From: Oscillospiraceae bacterium
GTDB taxonomy: Bacteria; Bacillota; Clostridia; Oscillospirales; Acutalibacteraceae
NCBI GenBank assembly: GCA_029225165.1
Contig: JAQXVY010000030.1
Coordinates: 1-50,662, forward strand
Direction of reading: 5' to 3'
Length of the DNA: 50,662 nucleotides
In this document: piece after piece, positions 6,344 to 14,983 of the stretch
Position numbering within the stretch: the first letter of the stretch is position 1
Layout of the letters: each line of letters opens with the position of its first letter
The notes under the pieces: generated by a model
What the model saw: the letters and a program-made list of their open reading frames with translations, nothing else
Databases searched by the model: none
What the model was told of the DNA's origin: nothing
Program-made: the position numbers and the translations under genes

Positions 6344-7312
6344 TTACATTGAGATAGTCTTTGCAATCTCGTAAAGTTCCTGGTCAAAAACTCTCTCCAT
6401 ATTAAGAGCCTCGGTAATATCGTAGTCAACAATTTTACCGTCCTTCATTGCAACAACACGCTTTGACTTGCCCTCTGCAAGAAGATCAACAGCCTTGTGA
6501 CCCATACTTGATGCAACAACTCTGTCACGTAGTGTTGGAGAACCGCCACGCTGAACATGACCCAGGATTGTAGCACGGGACTCAATGCCTGTTCTTCTTT
6601 CGATATACTTTGCAAGGTCAACAGAACCGCCGACACCCTCGGCAACAACTACGATAAAGTGCTGTTTGCCATACTTCTTTGTTTCCAAAATTCTGGAGAT
6701 AACATCATTTTCGATGTTATATGGAACCTCAGGAACAAGGATTGCTGTTGCGCCACAGCTGATACCTGTTTGAAGTGCAATGTCACCGCATCTTCTGCCC
6801 ATAACCTCAACAACAGAGCATCTGTCGTGGGACTGGGAAGTATCACGGATTTTATCAACCATTTCCATTGCTGTGTTCATAGCAGTGTCAAAGCCTACTG
6901 TGTACTCGGAACAAGCAATATCGTTATCTATTGTGCCGGGAACACCGATACAAGGAACGCCCTGCTCGGAAAGGGCTCTTGCGCCCATAAAGGAACCGTC
7001 GCCGCCAATGACAACCATACCCTTGATGCCAAGCTCTCTGCAATTTTCAGCAGCCTTTTTAATGCCCTCAGGCTTTTGGAACTCAAGACTTCTTGCTGTG
7101 TAAAGAATAGTACCGCCAAGGCTGAGTATATTAGTTACAGAACGAAGATCCATCTCTACAAAATCTTTTTTAAGCAGTCCACGGTAACCTCTTTTGATAC
7201 CAAGCACATCAAATCCCTTGTTGATACCTGTACGAACAACTGCTCTTACAACGGCATTCATACCCGGTGCGTCACCGCCGCTTGTTAAAACTGCTATCCT
7301 ATCTTTTGCCAT
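6344..7312 (-). CDS. pfkA: 6-phosphofructokinase, ATP-dependent
   Basis: A 322-residue enzyme of standard bacterial PfkA length. It phosphorylates fructose 6-phosphate to fructose 1,6-bisphosphate, the committed step of glycolysis. Seen motifs: GGDAPGMN at the N-terminus, the nucleotide loop GGDGSFMGA (the Gly pattern of ATP- rather than pyrophosphate-dependent enzymes), the catalytic PGTIDND, MGRRCGDIAL and the substrate loop GHVQRGGSP. In many Firmicutes pfkA is followed by pyk; here a MORN gene follows. A G-rich ribosome site (GGGGGGAA) precedes the ATG. It has its own promoter, although dnaE lies just upstream on the same strand. Confidence 0.96.
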   Translation of the reverse strand: MAKDRIAVLTSGGDAPGMNAVVRAVVRTGINKGFDVLGIKRGYRGLLKKDFVEMDLRSVTNILSLGGTILYTARSLEFQKPEGIKKAAENCRELGIKGMVVIGGDGSFMGARALSEQGVPCIGVPGTIDNDIACSEYTVGFDTAMNTAMEMVDKIRDTSQSHDRCSVVEVMGRRCGDIALQTGISCGATAILVPEVPYNIENDVISRILETKKYGKQHFIVVVAEGVGGSVDLAKYIERRTGIESRATILGHVQRGGSPTLRDRVVASSMGHKAVDLLAEGKSKRVVAMKDGKIVDYDITEALNMERVFDQELYEIAKTISM

Positions 7313-7355
7313 TTTTTATTCCCCCCGGATAACTTATTTATAAAAGTATGTGTTT

Positions 7356-7385
7356 ATTATAATACAAAACCCTTGTAATAATCAA
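7356..7385 (-). promoter_or_regulatory. SigA-type promoter of pfkA
   Basis: TTGATT (7385-7380), an 18-base spacer and TATAAT (7361-7356), about 45 bases before the pfkA ATG. It overlaps the likely dnaE terminator. Confidence 0.6.
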
Positions 7386-7392
7386 GTGTTTT
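7366..7392 (-). terminator. probable terminator after dnaE
   Basis: AAAAC-A-CTTG pairs with CAAG-G-GTTTT around a 7-base loop (one mismatch), then GTATTAT on the minus strand. It lies 8 bases after the dnaE stop. Confidence 0.5.
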
Positions 7393-7400
7393 TTGTCATT

Positions 7401-10400
7401 TTACCTGAATACAACATTTTCTTTGCCTAAAATATACCGTAGTTCGCTAAGAAATACATCATTTACATCTGCCCAAAGCTGTCTTGGAGCCTTGTATAGC
7501 TTGTTTTCCTCCTCTACAAAGAACATAACCATTGTACTGCCTGAAAAAATTTCTAAAAGATTTTTCACCTTTTTGTACTTTTCGCCCTTTCTGTCGGGGA
7601 TTTTAATGTACAGCTTATCCGGCTTTACAACAGGTCTGTTGCCGATTTTTTCAACAGGATTTGCTTTATTGGTTATTTTGTTTTTGCTTATTTTATCCTT
7701 TACAATATTAGTTGGTATTTTGTCCTTTGGCGGTGCCGGTCTGATTTGATTTACCACTACCTTTGGGTCTTCATTTTCCCTGATGTTAACTGTACCCACA
7801 GCCTCAATGATGTTCCCCTCATAGATATAATTTCCGTATTCTGCAAGGGTTTTGGGAAAAATAATGGTTTCAATAGAGCCTGACCTGTCTTCAACTGTGA
7901 CAAAGGACATCATTTGATTTGATTTTGTAATTTGATTTTTTATCTTATTGATTATAACAAACAACCTTATCTGCTGTCCGTCACGATAAAAACCGTTATC
8001 ATTGGTGATAATATCACCGATTTTGTCGGCTTTTATAAGGTTAATGTAGGCGTCATACTCATACAGAGGATGACCGCTGAGGTACATACCTGCAATTTCC
8101 TTTTCCATTGAGAGCAATTCAGAAATAGGAAATTCGGAAAGTGTTGGTATTTCAACTGTTTGATTTTCAGTTTGATTTTCGCCATCATTTCCGCCCATAT
8201 CAAAGAATGAAAGCTGACCCTCTACATTTTTCCGTCTGTCATATTCAAGATTTTCAAGGATAATTTTGTAAACAGATAGCATTTGTCGTCTGTTTGCACC
8301 TAAATTGTCAAGGGCACCTGATTTAATAAGGCTTTCGATACCTCTTGAGTTCATATTTTTGCCGTAAAGCCGCTTGCAAAAATCGTAAAATGACTTAAAC
8401 TTTGACTTTTTTCTTTCCTCTACAATTGCGTCAATGATGTTTTTGCCAAGATTTTTTATAGCCATAAGACCAAAGCGAATATGGTCGTCAACTACTGTAA
8501 AACCCTGTGAGGAATAGTTTACGCTTGGAGGTAAAACCTTGATGCCTATGCGGTTACATTCCTCGATATACACAGCCATTTTGTTTTGATTGTCAAGGAC
8601 GCTTGTAAGTAGTGCCGCCATATAAAACCTTGGATAGTGGCACTTTAGGTAGGCTGTCTGGTAGGAAATTGTTGCATAGGATGCGGCATGGGATTTGTTA
8701 AAGGCATAGGACGCAAAGCTTTCCATATCGTTGTAAATGGAAATTGCTGTCGCCTTGTCAACACCTCTTCTAAGGCAACCCTCAACCTCAACTTCACCCT
8801 TTTCGTTGATATAGCCGTTGATGAAGATTTGTCTTTCTTCCTCCATAACCTTATGCTTTTTCTTACTCATTGCACGGCGAACAATATCGGCTCTTCCCAA
8901 GGAGTACCCGGCAAGTGTGCGGAAAATCTGCATTACCTGTTCCTGATACACAATGCACCCGTAGGTTACATTGAGAATATCCTTTAAGAGTGGGTGCTTG
9001 TAGGTTACTTTCTGTGGATTATGGCGGTTTTCAATATACATTGGAATACTGTCCATTGGTCCCGGACGGTAAAGGGAAATTACTGCTATTAAATCCTCTA
9101 AAGATTCAGGTTTTAGCTGGGTTAACACATTTTTCATACCCTGACTTTCAAACTGGAAAACACCCTCGGACTGACCTGTTGACATCATATCGTAAACTGC
9201 CTTGTCATCAAGTGGTATATCGTCTATATTGAAATCAGGCTCAACCCTGTTAATCATCTTTACGGCGTCACTTATAACAGTAAGGTTTCTTAGTCCCAAA
9301 AAGTCCATTTTTAAAAGACCAAGCTCCTCTAATGTAGTCATAGTAAACTGGGTTACAACATTGTCGTCATTTTTTGAAAGAGGAACATAGTCGGAAACAG
9401 GGTCTTTTGTAATAACAACACCTGCGGCGTGCATTGTTGCGTGACGGGGCATACCCTCAATCGCCTTGCTCATATCTATAAGCTCTTTTATTTCAGCGTC
9501 ACCCTTATACATACTGTTCAGCTCAGGGCTGAGCTTTAGCGCCTTATCAAGGGTCATATTTATATCAAAGGGAACAAGCTTTGCAACCTTGTCGCACAGT
9601 GCGTAGGAAATTCCCATTGCCCTGCCCACATCACGGATTGCACCCCTTGCCGCCATTGTACCAAAGGCGATAATCTGGGCTACCTTGTCCTTTCCGTACT
9701 TATCAATAACATACTGGATAACCTCAGGACGTCTGTCCTTGCAAAAGTCAATATCAAAGTCGGGCATAGAAACCCTTTCGGGGTTAAGAAAACGCTCAAA
9801 TAGTAAATCATACTTAATGGGGTCAATGCCTGTAATTCCGATACAATAGGCACAGAGGGAACCTGCACCGGAGCCTCTGCCGGGGCCTACGGGAATACCA
9901 CTTTTTTTGGCAAACTGAACAAAGTCGTTGACAATGAGGTAATAGTCAACAAAGCCCATATGATTTATAACGGAAAGCTCATACCGGAGCCTGTCTATTA
10001 TAGCTTTGTCGGGGTTTTCGCCGTAGTGACGGTACAGACCCTCATAGCAATTTCTCCTAAAATATTCAAAATGGTTCTCGTTGTTGGGAACATCAAAGTT
10101 TGGAAGTTTGCGAACACCAAACTCGAACTCAACATTACATCTGTCGGCAATTTTTTGAGTGTTTTCAAAGGCTTCATCCAAGTCGGGGAAAAGCTGACGC
10201 ATTTCTTCCTCGGTTTTAAGGTAAAATTCCTCTGTTTGAAACTCCATTTTGTCGTCATCATGGATTGTGTGGTTAGTTTGTATGCACAGGAGAATTTCGT
10301 GCATTTTACTCTCGGATTTTTCAATATAATGGCAGTCATTTGTAACCACCATTGGAGCATTTATTTCCTGTGAAAGTGTCTTTAGCTTTTCGGCTACAAG

Positions 10401-10949
10401 GACTTCTTCCCTTATTCCGTGGTTTTGCAGTTCAAGGAAAAAGTTTTCTTTGCCGAATAAATTTTGATAGTAAAGCGCTGTTTTCTTTGCCTCTTCATAA
10501 TCGTTTTTCACTATTTTTCGTGGGATTTCACCTGCAAGACAAGCGGAAAGGCAGATAAGCCCTTCGTGATATTTTTCCAGCAGTTCCCTATCTACTCTGG
10601 GTTTTTTGTAAAATCCCTCTGTAAAGCCAAGTGAAACAAGCTTAATCAAATTTTGATAGCCCTGATTATTTTCGCAAAGGAGAATCATATGGTAATACTC
10701 CTTGTCCAAGTCAAAGGTACTGTCAAATCTGCTCCTTGGGGCAACATACACCTCACAGCCGATTATAGGCTTTATGCCCTCTTTTTTACAGGAACGGTAA
10801 AAGTCGATTACACCGTACATTACACCGTGGTCGGTAATGGCTACGGCGTTCATATTTTTTTCTTTGCATACTGAAGCAAGCCTGTCTATTCGACAGGCTC
10901 CGTCAAGTAAGCTGTATTCTGTGTGTAAGTGGAGATGTACGAAAGACAT
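7401..10949 (-). CDS. dnaE: DNA polymerase III alpha subunit, DnaE type
   Basis: A 1182-residue C-family replicative polymerase. An N-terminal PHP domain opens with FVHLHLHTEYSLLDGACRI. The palm carries the catalytic PDFDIDF; GPGRGSGAGSL and the finger segments PGPMDSIP and YQEQVMQI are intact. An OB-fold lies near the C-terminus (GDIITNDNGFYRDGQQIRL onward). Clostridia normally also carry PolC, so this is probably the DnaE that extends primers or works in repair; PolC is not in the window. I chose the ATG at 10949, one base after the xseA stop with GGGTG before it, over the GTG at 10958. It is the last gene of the nusB-xseA-dnaE unit. Confidence 0.96.
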   Translation of the reverse strand: MSFVHLHLHTEYSLLDGACRIDRLASVCKEKNMNAVAITDHGVMYGVIDFYRSCKKEGIKPIIGCEVYVAPRSRFDSTFDLDKEYYHMILLCENNQGYQNLIKLVSLGFTEGFYKKPRVDRELLEKYHEGLICLSACLAGEIPRKIVKNDYEEAKKTALYYQNLFGKENFFLELQNHGIREEVLVAEKLKTLSQEINAPMVVTNDCHYIEKSESKMHEILLCIQTNHTIHDDDKMEFQTEEFYLKTEEEMRQLFPDLDEAFENTQKIADRCNVEFEFGVRKLPNFDVPNNENHFEYFRRNCYEGLYRHYGENPDKAIIDRLRYELSVINHMGFVDYYLIVNDFVQFAKKSGIPVGPGRGSGAGSLCAYCIGITGIDPIKYDLLFERFLNPERVSMPDFDIDFCKDRRPEVIQYVIDKYGKDKVAQIIAFGTMAARGAIRDVGRAMGISYALCDKVAKLVPFDINMTLDKALKLSPELNSMYKGDAEIKELIDMSKAIEGMPRHATMHAAGVVITKDPVSDYVPLSKNDDNVVTQFTMTTLEELGLLKMDFLGLRNLTVISDAVKMINRVEPDFNIDDIPLDDKAVYDMMSTGQSEGVFQFESQGMKNVLTQLKPESLEDLIAVISLYRPGPMDSIPMYIENRHNPQKVTYKHPLLKDILNVTYGCIVYQEQVMQIFRTLAGYSLGRADIVRRAMSKKKHKVMEEERQIFINGYINEKGEVEVEGCLRRGVDKATAISIYNDMESFASYAFNKSHAASYATISYQTAYLKCHYPRFYMAALLTSVLDNQNKMAVYIEECNRIGIKVLPPSVNYSSQGFTVVDDHIRFGLMAIKNLGKNIIDAIVEERKKSKFKSFYDFCKRLYGKNMNSRGIESLIKSGALDNLGANRRQMLSVYKIILENLEYDRRKNVEGQLSFFDMGGNDGENQTENQTVEIPTLSEFPISELLSMEKEIAGMYLSGHPLYEYDAYINLIKADKIGDIITNDNGFYRDGQQIRLFVIINKIKNQITKSNQMMSFVTVEDRSGSIETIIFPKTLAEYGNYIYEGNIIEAVGTVNIRENEDPKVVVNQIRPAPPKDKIPTNIVKDKISKNKITNKANPVEKIGNRPVVKPDKLYIKIPDRKGEKYKKVKNLLEIFSGSTMVMFFVEEENKLYKAPRQLWADVNDVFLSELRYILGKENVVFR

Positions 10950-10950
10950 A

Positions 10951-12150
10951 TTATTCACCCATTACCCTGGAAATAATCCTGCCATCAGTTACATCAATGG
11001 CAAGTGTATCCCCCTCTTTAACTTCCTTAACCGAAGTTACGGTTTTATCATCCTTAGTTACAACAGAGTATCCTCTTTTCATAATTGAAACAGGATTCAG
11101 CGACTCAAGGCGAGATGCCAAAAGTGAAATTTCCTGCTTTTTATTTTCAAAAAGTTGATTTGATAAGGTGGATAATCTGTGTGTGTTTATTGTAAGCTCA
11201 TTTTCAATATTCTTTAAGCTTTCCTTAGGCGAAAGTGAAATCAGCTCAGTTGCACTTTGGGAAAGAATATTTCTGTACTCACTGATTCTGCTGTCAATTA
11301 GTGAAGAAAGATACTGCTTTTGCGAGTCGTAATACTGGAAAAGCTCCTGTTTGTCCGGTACTGCAAGCTCAGCCGCCGCTGACGGTGTTGGGGCACGCAA
11401 GTCCGATACAAAATCGCAAATTGTAAAGTCGGTTTCGTGACCCACAGCAGAGATAACCGGAATTTTACTCTTAAAAATTGTTCTTGCAAGGTTTTCGTCG
11501 TTAAATGCCCATAAATCCTCTATCGAGCCACCGCCTCTGCCTATGATAATTGTGTCGCAAAGGTTATATTCGTTGAGCCTTTCCACAGCGTTAATAAGCT
11601 GAGGAACAGCATTTTCGCCCTGTACAAGGACAGGACACAGCACAATGTTTACAGATGGATGCCTTCTTGTTAAAATATTCTTTATATCCTGAACAGCCGC
11701 ACCTGTGGGACTGGTAATAATGCCGATGGTTGAGGGAAAACGAGGAATTGGCTTTTTGTATCTACTGTCAAAAAGTCCCTCTGCCGACAGCTTATTTTTT
11801 AGCTGTTCATAAGCCTGAAAAAGCGCTCCCACACCGTCAGGCTGCATATCCTCAATGTAGTACTGGTACTGACCTGTTGCCTCGTACAGAGTGACTCTGC
11901 CACGGCAGATAACCTTCATACCCTCTGTAGGTTTAAACTTTAGGTTACGGGCATTTCCCGCAAACATAACACTTCTGATAATAGATTTGCTGTCCTTTAG
12001 TGAAAGATAGATATGACCGCTTTTGTAGTGGTCGGTAAGATTTGATATTTCACCTGTTAAAAAGACATAGTTCAGTCTTGGGTCGCTGTCAAGAACTGAT
12101 TTTACATAATAATTTAGTTGTGATACTGTTAAAACCTTATTTGTTTGCAT
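10951..12150 (-). CDS. xseA: exodeoxyribonuclease VII large subunit
   Basis: A 399-residue protein. It has an N-terminal OB-fold nucleic-acid domain (VSQLNYYVKSVLDSDPRLNY then TGEISN), the conserved catalytic-domain segments GIITSPTGAAVQDI and GRGGGSIEDLWAFNDE, PVISAVGHETDFTI, DLRAPTPSAAAE, and a long helical C-terminal region. With XseB it degrades single-stranded DNA to short oligonucleotides. xseB usually follows xseA but does not do so here. The ATG at 12150 overlaps the end of the upstream TsaD-like gene by 14 bases, implying translational coupling. A TTG seven codons upstream is the alternative start. Confidence 0.95.
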   Translation of the reverse strand: MQTNKVLTVSQLNYYVKSVLDSDPRLNYVFLTGEISNLTDHYKSGHIYLSLKDSKSIIRSVMFAGNARNLKFKPTEGMKVICRGRVTLYEATGQYQYYIEDMQPDGVGALFQAYEQLKNKLSAEGLFDSRYKKPIPRFPSTIGIITSPTGAAVQDIKNILTRRHPSVNIVLCPVLVQGENAVPQLINAVERLNEYNLCDTIIIGRGGGSIEDLWAFNDENLARTIFKSKIPVISAVGHETDFTICDFVSDLRAPTPSAAAELAVPDKQELFQYYDSQKQYLSSLIDSRISEYRNILSQSATELISLSPKESLKNIENELTINTHRLSTLSNQLFENKKQEISLLASRLESLNPVSIMKRGYSVVTKDDKTVTSVKEVKEGDTLAIDVTDGRIISRVMGE

Positions 12151-13069
12151 TGTTCCACGCTTTTTCTGCAAGGCAGGCTATTCCCACCCCATTATCTGTT
12201 GAATACTCAGGCTTTGCAAAAATGCAGTTAAGCCTTGATTTCATACTCTTACTTATTATTTTATTGCTCATAACTCCCCCTGCAAAAATTATGGGGAGAT
12301 TCCCGTATTTTTCTTTTAAAGAAATTGACATTTTGTATAGAGTTTCTTCTATAAATTTAAGACAAAAATATGCTGTTTTTTCTTTGCTTTCTCCCTTACC
12401 CAGCATATTTTTGCAGATATTTTCAAGACCGCTTAAACAACAGTTACCGTCCTTTAGTGTTGGGTGAACCTTAACAATACCGTCATACTTTAGCGCTATT
12501 TGTTCAAGCTCTTTTCCGCAGGGGAATTTGCACCCAAGCATAAGACCTACTCTGTCAACAGCCTGTCCTGCGTTAAGGTCAAGTGTTTTTGCAACAAGTT
12601 TTATGTTAAAATCCCTGTCAACAAGAAGTGCCTCAGTTGTGCCGCCGCTTATGTGAAAGGACAAAAAAGGCTTGCCTATAAGGTCAAGCCTACCCACCGA
12701 ATAAAGTGCTGACACTATGTGACCGTGCTGGTGAGTAAAGGTGTAAACAGGCACAGAAAGTGCCTTACCAAGTACACTTGCGTAACCTGTTCCCACAGTA
12801 AAGCAAGGCATATAACTGCCCTCTATGGGTCGTGGCTTTTCCGAAACACCTATTGCAGTTATTGCTACATTGTTTTTATCCATAAGCTCCCGGAAAAGTA
12901 CAGGTAGCTGACGGTTATGGTGAAACACAGCGTCACTTTGGCGAATACCAAGCTCACCCTCTTTTACAGGAAGAAGCTTTCTTACGGAAATATCACTTTT
13001 GCTGTCACTATTGTAAAGGGCAAGGGATGTTGTGTAGTTGCTTGTGTCTATTCCTAAAAAAACAGCCAT
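12137..13069 (-). CDS. TsaD/Kae1-like paralog (peptidase M22 fold), role unknown
   Basis: A 310-residue ASKHA-fold protein of the TsaD/Kae1/Qri7 family. Seen motifs: FLGIDTSNYTTSLAL at the N-terminus, metal ligands His113 and His117 (HQHGH), the nucleotide loop SGGTTEALLV, AGQAVDRVG, AGGVMSNK and the C-terminal YSTDNGVGIA. The true TsaD, which makes t6A on tRNA, is about 335-345 residues and normally reads SGGHT and GEAFDKVA. Those positions differ here, so I read this as a paralog. Similar M22-like genes beside nusB and xseA in Clostridia are, as I recall, usually labelled O-sialoglycoprotein endopeptidase. The start codon overlaps the nusB stop by one base, and the gene overlaps xseA. Confidence 0.75.
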   Translation of the reverse strand: MAVFLGIDTSNYTTSLALYNSDSKSDISVRKLLPVKEGELGIRQSDAVFHHNRQLPVLFRELMDKNNVAITAIGVSEKPRPIEGSYMPCFTVGTGYASVLGKALSVPVYTFTHQHGHIVSALYSVGRLDLIGKPFLSFHISGGTTEALLVDRDFNIKLVAKTLDLNAGQAVDRVGLMLGCKFPCGKELEQIALKYDGIVKVHPTLKDGNCCLSGLENICKNMLGKGESKEKTAYFCLKFIEETLYKMSISLKEKYGNLPIIFAGGVMSNKIISKSMKSRLNCIFAKPEYSTDNGVGIACLAEKAWNNANK

Positions 13070-13479
13070 CAGATGTCCTTTGACACAGCACCCAAAATGC
13101 CGTTTACAAACTTGTATTCCTCTTCGCCTGAGAACTTTTTGCTAAGCTCCACAGCCTCGTTTATTGATACATTTGAGGGAATATCCTCAACATACTTCAT
13201 CTCATACACTGCAAGGCGGAGAATACTAAGGGAAACTTTGCTGATTCTGTTAAGCTTCCACTTTGCTGAAAGGTGGTCGGAAATAATCTTGTCGATTTCC
13301 TCCAGATTATCCTCCACACCCTTGGCACACTCAAGGGCAAAATCGCTGTAATTATCGTCACGGGACTCCTCGGCACATTCAGAAATTTCTGAAATAGAGG
13401 CGTCGCTGAACAATTTTTCAAAGCAAATTAAAAATGCCTGTTCTCTCTCTTTGTATCTTGAAATTTTATTGTCGCTCAT
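13069..13479 (-). CDS. nusB: transcription antitermination factor NusB
   Basis: A 136-residue, all-helical NusB. It opens with the basic start SRYKEREQAFLICFEKLF and keeps the conserved C-terminal pattern LRLAVYEM, then PSNVSINEAVELSKKF, then YKFVNGILGAV. NusB binds boxA RNA with S10 (NusE) to keep RNA polymerase processive on rRNA operons. GGAGA lies before the ATG, and a clear promoter lies upstream. It is the first gene of nusB / TsaD-like / xseA / dnaE, which are tightly overlapped. Confidence 0.94.
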   Translation of the reverse strand: MSDNKISRYKEREQAFLICFEKLFSDASISEISECAEESRDDNYSDFALECAKGVEDNLEEIDKIISDHLSAKWKLNRISKVSLSILRLAVYEMKYVEDIPSNVSINEAVELSKKFSGEEEYKFVNGILGAVSKDI

Positions 13480-13512
13480 TATGGTATCTCCTACCTAAAA
13501 AATATTAGGATT

Positions 13513-13541
13513 ATTATACCATACAGGAGCAAAAATGTAAA
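13513..13541 (-). promoter_or_regulatory. SigA-type promoter of the nusB-xseA-dnaE operon
   Basis: TTTACA (13541-13536), a 17-base spacer and TATAAT (13518-13513) with upstream TG (extended -10), about 34 bases before the nusB ATG. Confidence 0.72.
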
Positions 13542-13553
13542 CACAGAGTAAGG

Positions 13554-14093
13554 CTAAATCTCCGTAATTGTAATATTGTCAAAGTCTATTCCTGTCTGAC
13601 CAAAGACAACATCCTTTATTATCATTGGACTGTCGTCCTGCATATCATTCTTCGGCACAACAACTGTGCAACCTTCTTCTGTTATACAACACAGTGCGTC
13701 TGAAAAGCCCTTTGCCTTTAGGAGGTTTTCAATATTTGTCTGATATGTAATGTAGGTTTCGATTTTCTCCGCCTGTATTTCGGCACTTTCCTTTGCCTTT
13801 TCTGATGAATCGGACTTTTCAAGCACCTCTTTTGCAATGTTTACCACCTTGGACTGTGACTCCTCTCTCTTTGTCCTCGCCTGTGCAAAATAGTTTGACT
13901 GTTTGCTTGAAAGTGTGGCTTCCGACGGAGTTGCACCTGATATTTCGTTATTTACATACTCTGCCTCTCCTAATTCTTTGGTGGATGAGGTAAGAAGTGA
14001 TGCTGAATCACCAAACTGCCAGTTAAGGTACACAGCCGCACTAAGTGCCACTATAAGGGATGCTACAATTATATTTCTCTTGTTAATCTTCAT
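13554..14093 (-). CDS. spoIIIAH: stage III sporulation protein AH
   Basis: A 179-residue bitopic membrane protein. A short basic N-terminus (MKINKRN) precedes one transmembrane helix (IIVASLIVALSAAVYLN). A flexible Ser/Glu-rich region (40-110) leads to a C-terminal YscJ/FliF-like ring-building domain, where CCITEEGCTVVVPK marks the conserved part. SpoIIIAH on the mother-cell side binds SpoIIQ across the septum to form the feeding-tube channel. AGAGGAG lies before the ATG at 14093, and the extra ten residues of the longer reading are dropped. It is the last gene of the spoIIIA operon. No strong terminator was found after it; the nusB promoter begins within 20 bases. Confidence 0.9.
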   Translation of the reverse strand: MKINKRNIIVASLIVALSAAVYLNWQFGDSASLLTSSTKELGEAEYVNNEISGATPSEATLSSKQSNYFAQARTKREESQSKVVNIAKEVLEKSDSSEKAKESAEIQAEKIETYITYQTNIENLLKAKGFSDALCCITEEGCTVVVPKNDMQDDSPMIIKDVVFGQTGIDFDNITITEI

Positions 14094-14095
14094 AA

Positions 14096-14521
14096 TTACT
14101 CCTCTTTCAGTTTTGCTATACATACCTTGTCGGAAGATATGTTAAGTGCTTTTGTCACAGACTCAAGCACAGTTTCCTTAATTAACGGATTGTCAGCCCC
14201 TCGGCAGACTATCATTACACCTCTCACCGTCGGCTCAATCTCCTTGACCACCGATTTATCGGAATACACCTGTTCGGCGGAATTTTCCATTGTTATTAAA
14301 ACACGGGCATCTCCCACACCCTCTATTGACTCTACCATTTTTTCAATTCTCGTTTCTTCCGCAGAGCGGTATTCACTTATGTCACCTGAATGGGATGAGT
14401 CGTCACCGTCTGTTCCGAAAAAACTTGAAATAAAAATGAGCGCTATTCCCAACAATCCGATTATATAAATTATTCGTATCAGGTTTTTGTCATTTTTTAG
14501 CTTTGTCAATAAATTTTTCAT
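14096..14521 (-). CDS. spoIIIAG: stage III sporulation protein AG
   Basis: A 141-residue protein, short for the family. It has a cytoplasmic basic start, one membrane helix (IIYIIGLLGIALIFISSFFG) and an extracytoplasmic domain with the family pattern VESIEGVGDARVLITME, then VRGVMIVCRGADN and VTKALNISSDKVCI. SpoIIIAG assembles a large ring between mother cell and forespore, resembling secretion-system and flagellar ring proteins. It starts exactly next to the spoIIIAF stop codon and ends two bases before spoIIIAH. Confidence 0.92.
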   Translation of the reverse strand: MKNLLTKLKNDKNLIRIIYIIGLLGIALIFISSFFGTDGDDSSHSGDISEYRSAEETRIEKMVESIEGVGDARVLITMENSAEQVYSDKSVVKEIEPTVRGVMIVCRGADNPLIKETVLESVTKALNISSDKVCIAKLKEE

Positions 14522-14983
14522 TTACTTCACTACTATCTCCGGGGTAATACTGAAATTTTCTTCTGTTATTTTAATTGCGTCACCGCTTTTTGCTCTGCTG
14601 TTTTCATTTAAGTATATGTAGATGTAGTCTATGATTATTCCGTTTTCATTGTCTGTTTTTAGTTTTACAAAAACATCGTCGGGAGTTACACCGTTTTGCT
14701 CTAAAACCGACAACAGGGATTTTCGCAGATTGTCCTGTGTTTGGGACAGGACTTTACCGCTGTATTCCTCCATAATTTTGCTTTCATCGGGAGTGGAAAT
14801 ATCAAAGGATTTGCCGGAGGCTACAAGGTTTTTTATTGGGGAAATCATTACAATAATCAAAAATGCTGTTACTATGATGTTCATAGTTTTTTGTGTTCTG
14901 CCCTGTGGTACAAGCATTTTTATCAATATACAGGCTATGACACAGGTGCAAAGCACAACTGCGGTGTTTGTTACTGTACTCAC
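14522..14983 (-). CDS. spoIIIAF: stage III sporulation protein AF
   Basis: A 153-residue protein with two N-terminal membrane helices (residues about 5-22 and 34-52) separated by MLVPQGRTQKTMN, and a soluble C-terminal domain. I start it at the GTG at 14983: GGGGAG is placed correctly before it, and the GTGA overlap with the spoIIIAE stop is typical coupling. The longer ATG reading would begin inside spoIIIAE with an unlikely Cys/Asn-rich sequence. AF belongs to the SpoIIIA-SpoIIQ channel; its precise role is unclear. Confidence 0.88.
   Translation of the reverse strand: MSTVTNTAVVLCTCVIACILIKMLVPQGRTQKTMNIIVTAFLIIVMISPIKNLVASGKSFDISTPDESKIMEEYSGKVLSQTQDNLRKSLLSVLEQNGVTPDDVFVKLKTDNENGIIIDYIYIYLNENSRAKSGDAIKITEENFSITPEIVVK

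Noticed and set aside
6557..7288. A 243-codon plus-strand open frame antisense to pfkA
   Set aside because: It lies wholly inside the clearly coding pfkA, is Cys/Asn-rich without domain signs and has no ribosome site. It is a shadow of pfkA codon usage.
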